Below, piece after piece: positions 60,602 through 64,000 of a DNA stretch of 64,000 bases (position 1 is the stretch's first letter; the number at the start of each line of letters is the position of its first letter). Below the pieces are notes generated by a model. That model saw only the letters and a program-made list of their open reading frames with translations, was not told the origin of the DNA and did no database searches. Source of the stretch: Pseudomonas putida (lineage in GTDB: Bacteria > Pseudomonadota > Gammaproteobacteria > Pseudomonadales > Pseudomonadaceae); the NCBI RefSeq assembly GCF_001941965.1, contig NZ_MKZO01000047.1:62001-126000 (forward strand), read 5' to 3'. A program made the translations under genes and the position numbers.

Positions 60602-60705
60602 GAGCGTGGCTTGCCCGCGAAGGACCGCGCAGCGGTCCCAAATTTGTATGGTTGGCACTAATTTGGGACCGCTGCGCGGTCCTTCGCGGGCAAGCCACGC
60701 TCCTA
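60599..60705. repeat. 46-base perfect inverted repeat (second REP family)
   Basis: Arms 60599-60644 and 60660-60705 are exact inverted copies with a 15-base loop. They carry TAGGAGCGTGGCTTGCCCGC-type REP units and GGACCGCGCAGCGGTCC palindromes within each arm. This family differs from the GTGGGAGCTGGC elements elsewhere. The left arm begins with the stop codon of the AraC gene. Confidence 0.93.
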
Positions 60706-60863
60706 CTGGTCCAGTGTCGATACCCGTGCTTTGAACCCTCGTCACACCCGCTATGCCGCCATTCCACCTAATCCGCCGTATCCCGCTCGCTTAACGTAGT
60801 CAGCAGGGCCGCCCCCGAGTGCGACCCATGACAACAACAAGCGTGCAACCGAGGTACGAGCCG

Positions 60864-62276
60864 ATGCGTGGTGAACGAGAAGAGAGCAACAACAGGCTGG
60901 GAACCGGCCTGAAAACCAGACAGGTGACGATGATCTCCATTGGCGGGGTGATCGGCGCCGGGCTGTTCGTGGGTTCGAGCAACGCCATCGCGGCGGCCGG
61001 GCCGGCGGTGCTGGTGGCGTACGTGATCGCCGCGGCGATCGTGGTGCTGGTGATGCAGATGCTCGGCGAGATGGCCACGGCGCGGCCGGACACCGGGTCG
61101 TTTTCCTCCTATGCCGACCAGGCCATCGGCCGTTGGGCCGGGTTTTCCATCGGCTGGCTGTACTGGTGGTTCTACGTGCTGGTGATCGCCATCGAGGCCA
61201 TCGTCGCCGGCAATATCCTCGGTGACTGGCTGGGCCTGCCGCACTGGCTGACGGCCTTCGCCATCACCGGCGTGCTGATCTTCTGCAACAGCCTCAGCGT
61301 CGGCTCGTTCGGCACCCTGGAGTACTGGCTGTCGCTGTTCAAGGTGGTGTCGATCGTCGGCTTTATCGTGCTCGGGGTGCTGGCCATTCTTGGCCTGATG
61401 CCCGGCTCGTCCACCAGCGGCATCAGCAACCTGTGGGCCAACGGCGGCTTCGCGCCCAAGGGCAACGTGGCCATCGTCGCCGCCTTGCTCACGGCGATGT
61501 TCAGCTTCCAGGGCAGCGAGGTGGTGACCATCGCCGCGGCCGAATCCCGCGACCCGAAAGCCAATATCAAGAAGGCCATCCGCGCCGTGGTCTGGCGCCT
61601 GGGCCTGTTCTACCTCGGCTCGATGTTCGTGGTGGTGTGCCTGATCCCGTGGAATGCCCCGGGCCTGGCCCAGGGTTCGTACCAGGCGGTGCTGATGGCG
61701 ATGAACATCCCCTGGGCGCCGGGGATCATGAGCATCGTGGTGCTGGTGGCGGTGACCAGTTGCCTGAACTCGGCGATCTACACCGCCTCGCGCATGGCCT
61801 GGTCGCTGGCCCGGCGTGGTGACGCGCCGCAGGCGGTCTCGCGGACCACGGCCAAGGGCGTGCCGCTGCTGGCAGTGGCGCTGACCTCGGTCGCCGCACT
61901 GATCGCCCTGGCGGCCAACTACCTGCTGCCGGCCCAGGTGTTCCAGTTCCTCCTCGCCACCAGCGGCGCCCTGGCCCTGCTGATGTACCTGGTGATCGCC
62001 GTGACCCAGCTGTGCATGCGCCGAAAATTGCTGGCCATGGGCAAGACCCTGGAAGTGCGCATGTGGCTGTTCCCCTGGCTGACCCTGCTGACCATCGCCT
62101 TCATCGTCGCGGTGTTCGCGGTGATGGCGGCGTTCCCCGGGCAACGCGCGGAGCTGCTCAGCACCCTGGGCCTGACCGCCATCCTGATCAGCATCGGCGT
62201 GTATCTGCAGAAGAGCCAGCCGGCCCTGTCCGCGCAGCGTAGTGCCTGGCAGCCCGAAGCCCCGGCAGCCGCCTGA
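60864..62276 (+). CDS. amino-acid permease (GABA permease-like, APC superfamily)
   Basis: 470 residues from ATG 60864 (GAGGT nine bases upstream); ATG 60828 and GTG 60819 are alternatives. Twelve hydrophobic helices. The APC signature TMISIGGVIGAGLFVGSSNAIAAAGPA lies in helix 1, ARPDTGSFSSYAD follows helix 2, and FSFQGSEVVTIAAAESRDPKANI is the helix 6 region. Closest by eye to GabP/AnsP-type permeases for GABA and similar substrates. It may take up an amine or amino acid related to the neighbouring catabolic genes, but it is followed by its own terminator. Confidence 0.9.
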   Translation: MRGEREESNNRLGTGLKTRQVTMISIGGVIGAGLFVGSSNAIAAAGPAVLVAYVIAAAIVVLVMQMLGEMATARPDTGSFSSYADQAIGRWAGFSIGWLYWWFYVLVIAIEAIVAGNILGDWLGLPHWLTAFAITGVLIFCNSLSVGSFGTLEYWLSLFKVVSIVGFIVLGVLAILGLMPGSSTSGISNLWANGGFAPKGNVAIVAALLTAMFSFQGSEVVTIAAAESRDPKANIKKAIRAVVWRLGLFYLGSMFVVVCLIPWNAPGLAQGSYQAVLMAMNIPWAPGIMSIVVLVAVTSCLNSAIYTASRMAWSLARRGDAPQAVSRTTAKGVPLLAVALTSVAALIALAANYLLPAQVFQFLLATSGALALLMYLVIAVTQLCMRRKLLAMGKTLEVRMWLFPWLTLLTIAFIVAVFAVMAAFPGQRAELLSTLGLTAILISIGVYLQKSQPALSAQRSAWQPEAPAAA

Positions 62277-62287
62277 CAGCCATGACC

Positions 62288-62323
62288 GCAGGTCACAGCA
62301 GCTATGCCGGTGACCTGCTTTTT
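62288..62323 (+). terminator. intrinsic terminator
   Basis: A 9-base stem (GCAGGTCAC with its complement), a 13-base loop and TTTTT, 11 bases after the permease stop. Confidence 0.88.
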
Positions 62324-62403
62324 CCCGCTGACACGCGGTTCTAACCTGACGTCAATCCGGCCCATCGCAGGCCGGCCATTCGAAACCTGATGTGGAAATC
62401 CCA

Positions 62404-62940
62404 ATGAGCGTAGTGCGCAAACCCGATGAACTGGCTATCCCCTACCAACTGCCGCAGGTGCCGTTCATGTCCCCGGACATGGTCCACCCGGGCGTGCTCG
62501 GCAAGTGGCTCGAAGACGACCAGCTGTGGGTCCCGGTGACCGCCTCGGTCTCCTTCAAACCGCTGCTGCTGAGCGTGTCCGGCGGCTACTACATCAACCT
62601 GCTGCGGGTTCGCCAGAGCGGCGTGCTGTCCCGTCACCGCCATACCGGCGGCGTCCATGCCCTGGTACTCAAGGGCCGCTGGTTCTACCTGGAGCACGAC
62701 TGGATCGCCGAGGAAGGTTCCTTCGCCTTCGAGCCGCCGGGAGAGACCCACACACTTTTCGTTCCGGAGGATGTCGAAGAGATGATCACCTGGTTCCACG
62801 TCCAGGGCGGCTATACCTATGTCGATCCGCAAGGCGTCGCCGTGGGCTACGAGGACGTGTTCACCAAGCTGGAAACCGCCCGGGCGCACTACAAGTCCCT
62901 CGGTTTGCCTGACGACTACATCGAGCAGTTCATCCGCTGA
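62404..62940 (+). CDS. cupin, 2,4'-dihydroxyacetophenone-dioxygenase-like
   Basis: 178 residues from ATG 62404. The cupin core has the metal-binding motif LSRHRHTGGVHALVLKG (His-x-His, then His) and a second motif in FEPPGETHTLFVPE. The layout matches the DAD/acetylacetone-dioxygenase-like cupins that cleave carbon-carbon bonds next to a carbonyl with Fe(II). The substrate here is unknown. The LysR gene 34 bases downstream probably regulates or is co-transcribed with it. Confidence 0.78.
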   Translation: MSVVRKPDELAIPYQLPQVPFMSPDMVHPGVLGKWLEDDQLWVPVTASVSFKPLLLSVSGGYYINLLRVRQSGVLSRHRHTGGVHALVLKGRWFYLEHDWIAEEGSFAFEPPGETHTLFVPEDVEEMITWFHVQGGYTYVDPQGVAVGYEDVFTKLETARAHYKSLGLPDDYIEQFIR

Positions 62941-62974
62941 CCGCGCCGGTCAGGTCGGGTTCCGGAGGCAGGAC

Positions 62975-63880
62975 ATGGACCATTATTCGCAACTGCTGGC
63001 CTTTCTCGGCGCTGCCGAGCATGGCAACTTCTCCGCCGCGGCGCGGGCTTGCGGGCTGACGCCGTCGGCCATCAGCAAGCTGATCTCGCGGCTGGAGGAT
63101 CGCCTGCAGGTGCGCCTGTTCCAGCGTGGCACCCGCAGCCTGACCCTGACCGAGGAGGGCGCCGCGTACCTGGTCAGCGCCCGTGCGGTGAGCAACGCGA
63201 TGGCCGAGGCCGACTCCCTGGCCGAGGCCTTTCCGACCCGGGTCAGCGGCACCCTGCGCGTGCACACCATGACCACCTTCGCCAAGCACCAGATCATTCC
63301 CTGGTTGCCGGAGTTTCTCGCCGCCTACCCGGGGCTGACCGTGGATATCCAGGTCGGCGCGCAGTTCAGCGACCAGTTCGACCAGGGCCTGGACGTGGCG
63401 ATCCACAGCGGCGTACTGCCGGACTCCACGCGCATCGCGCGCAAGGTTGGGCAGAGCCGCTGGATCGTCTGTGCATCGCCCGAGTACCTGGCCCGGCATG
63501 GCACGCCAGAACATCCGGCGCAGTTGCTGGAGCACACCTGCTTCTCCTTCGGCTTCAACAGCGTGTGGAACACCTGGGGCTTCGTGGTCGACGGTGAAAG
63601 CGTCACCGTGCCCATCGTGCCCCGGGCCACCTTCGGCCAGGGCGACATGCTGCGTGACCTGGCGCTGAGTGGCGCCGGCATCGTGCGCCTGGCCGGCTTC
63701 CATATCGGCCAGGACCTGCAGGACGGCCGTCTGGTGCCGCTGCTGGAAGATTACGCCCAGGACAGCACCGAACCGATCTACCTGATCTACACCAATCGCA
63801 AGCACCTCAGCCCGAGGATCCGGGTATTCCGCGACTTCCTTGAACAGAAGCTCGCGGTCAGCCCGTGGAATGCCCGCTGA
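62975..63880 (+). CDS. LysR-family regulator
   Basis: 301 residues from ATG 62975 (GGAGG upstream). HTH in FLGAAEHGNFSAAARACGLTPSAISKLISRLE, effector domain with TTFAKHQIIPWLPEFLAAYPGL, of the CrgA/DmlR-like subgroup. It reads in the same direction as the cupin before it and the gene after it, unusual for LysR regulators, so it may regulate its own operon. Confidence 0.9.
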   Translation: MDHYSQLLAFLGAAEHGNFSAAARACGLTPSAISKLISRLEDRLQVRLFQRGTRSLTLTEEGAAYLVSARAVSNAMAEADSLAEAFPTRVSGTLRVHTMTTFAKHQIIPWLPEFLAAYPGLTVDIQVGAQFSDQFDQGLDVAIHSGVLPDSTRIARKVGQSRWIVCASPEYLARHGTPEHPAQLLEHTCFSFGFNSVWNTWGFVVDGESVTVPIVPRATFGQGDMLRDLALSGAGIVRLAGFHIGQDLQDGRLVPLLEDYAQDSTEPIYLIYTNRKHLSPRIRVFRDFLEQKLAVSPWNAR

Positions 63881-63905
63881 GGCACAACTTTTCCAAGAGG
63901 TAACC

Positions 63906-64000
63906 ATGCCCAATCTCGTAGGCGATGTGTCCAGCGCCGCCCGCATTCTCCCGGCGCTCGACGGCCAGACCCTCTTTATCCGCAATGGCAAGGGCCCGTA
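63906..64000 (+). CDS. start of an unidentified protein, 3' partial
   Basis: ATG 63906 after CAAGAGGTAACC, open to the window end. The 31 visible residues (MPNLVGDVSSAARILPALDG, then QTLFIRNGKGP) resemble the N-terminal region of class III aminotransferases, in which FIRNGKGP-like sequence precedes the substrate-binding part. The evidence is too short for a firm call. Confidence 0.4.
   Translation, partial: MPNLVGDVSSAARILPALDGQTLFIRNGKGP

Noticed and set aside
1..64000. tRNA, rRNA, prophage, integrase, insertion-sequence or restriction-modification genes
   Set aside because: None was recognisable on either strand by reading; structured RNA genes could still be missed without a covariance search.

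Overview
The window is high-GC, densely packed chromosomal DNA from a Pseudomonas, most likely of the P. fluorescens group. The basis is the gene repertoire (GarD/AraD1 galactarate genes, BphO-BphP, DUF6555, the aldoxime-nitrile cluster) and at least ten copies of a Pseudomonas-type REP palindrome built on GTGGGAGCTGGCTTGCCAGCGA. I saw no rRNA, tRNA, CRISPR array, insertion sequence, phage module or replication origin.

Layout. 1-5 kb: the 3' end of a polyamine-type ABC binding protein, a 2-hydroxyacid dehydrogenase, a tiny zinc-ribbon-like protein, a fused NUDIX-glyoxalase protein, a PAS-GGDEF cyclase and TrmK. 5.2-12.2 kb: lipocalin Blc, then two convergent operons (chalcone-isomerase-like + DUF3833; and NTF2-like, SDR, FAD oxidoreductase, DUF1365, Cfa-type methyltransferase, DUF2878). 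Both operon promoters carry an exact TGTACA-N12-TGTACA box pair. This matches the direct repeat I recall for the B12-dependent light sensor LitR/PplR of P. putida, so the block is probably a light-induced membrane-lipid (methylated or furan fatty acid) regulon. No LitR gene lies in the window. 12.3-18.3 kb: a LysE exporter, then heme oxygenase and bacteriophytochrome overlapping as one operon, then a soluble hybrid histidine kinase.

18.4-26.9 kb: a ThDP-dependent oxidase-like enzyme, then a galactarate operon (AraD1-like FAH enzyme, MFS importer, GarD, 2-oxoglutarate-semialdehyde dehydrogenase) divergent from its LysR regulator. 27-29.2 kb: ogt and an unrecognised pair made of a small membrane protein and an HELGH metallopeptidase-like protein. 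29.3-43 kb: two carbohydrate/alcohol oxidation operons (Fae homologue, aldo-keto reductase, aldehyde dehydrogenase, MFS; and aldehyde dehydrogenase, MFS, enolase-superfamily dehydratase, GMC oxidoreductase), with two LysR regulators and a porin between them. 43-51 kb: an autotransporter, a glutathione transferase, a second hybrid kinase and a SulP transporter. 51-54.4 kb: small conserved proteins, an XRE/MmyB-type regulator and a possible lysozyme inhibitor.

54.5-60.6 kb: an aldoxime-nitrile degradation cluster (barrel transporter, aldoxime dehydratase, nitrile hydratase alpha and beta, amidase) divergent from an AraC regulator, converting aldoxime to nitrile to amide to acid. 60.8-64 kb: an amino-acid permease, a cupin dioxygenase, a LysR regulator and the start of one more gene.

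The most promising items are the LitR-type box pairs, the small-membrane-protein/metallopeptidase pair (27.5-29.1 kb), the NUDIX-glyoxalase fusion, a phytochrome lacking the usual ring-D histidine, a nitrile hydratase with an Fe-type-looking backbone but a Co-type metal motif, and a Fae homologue outside any visible C1 pathway.
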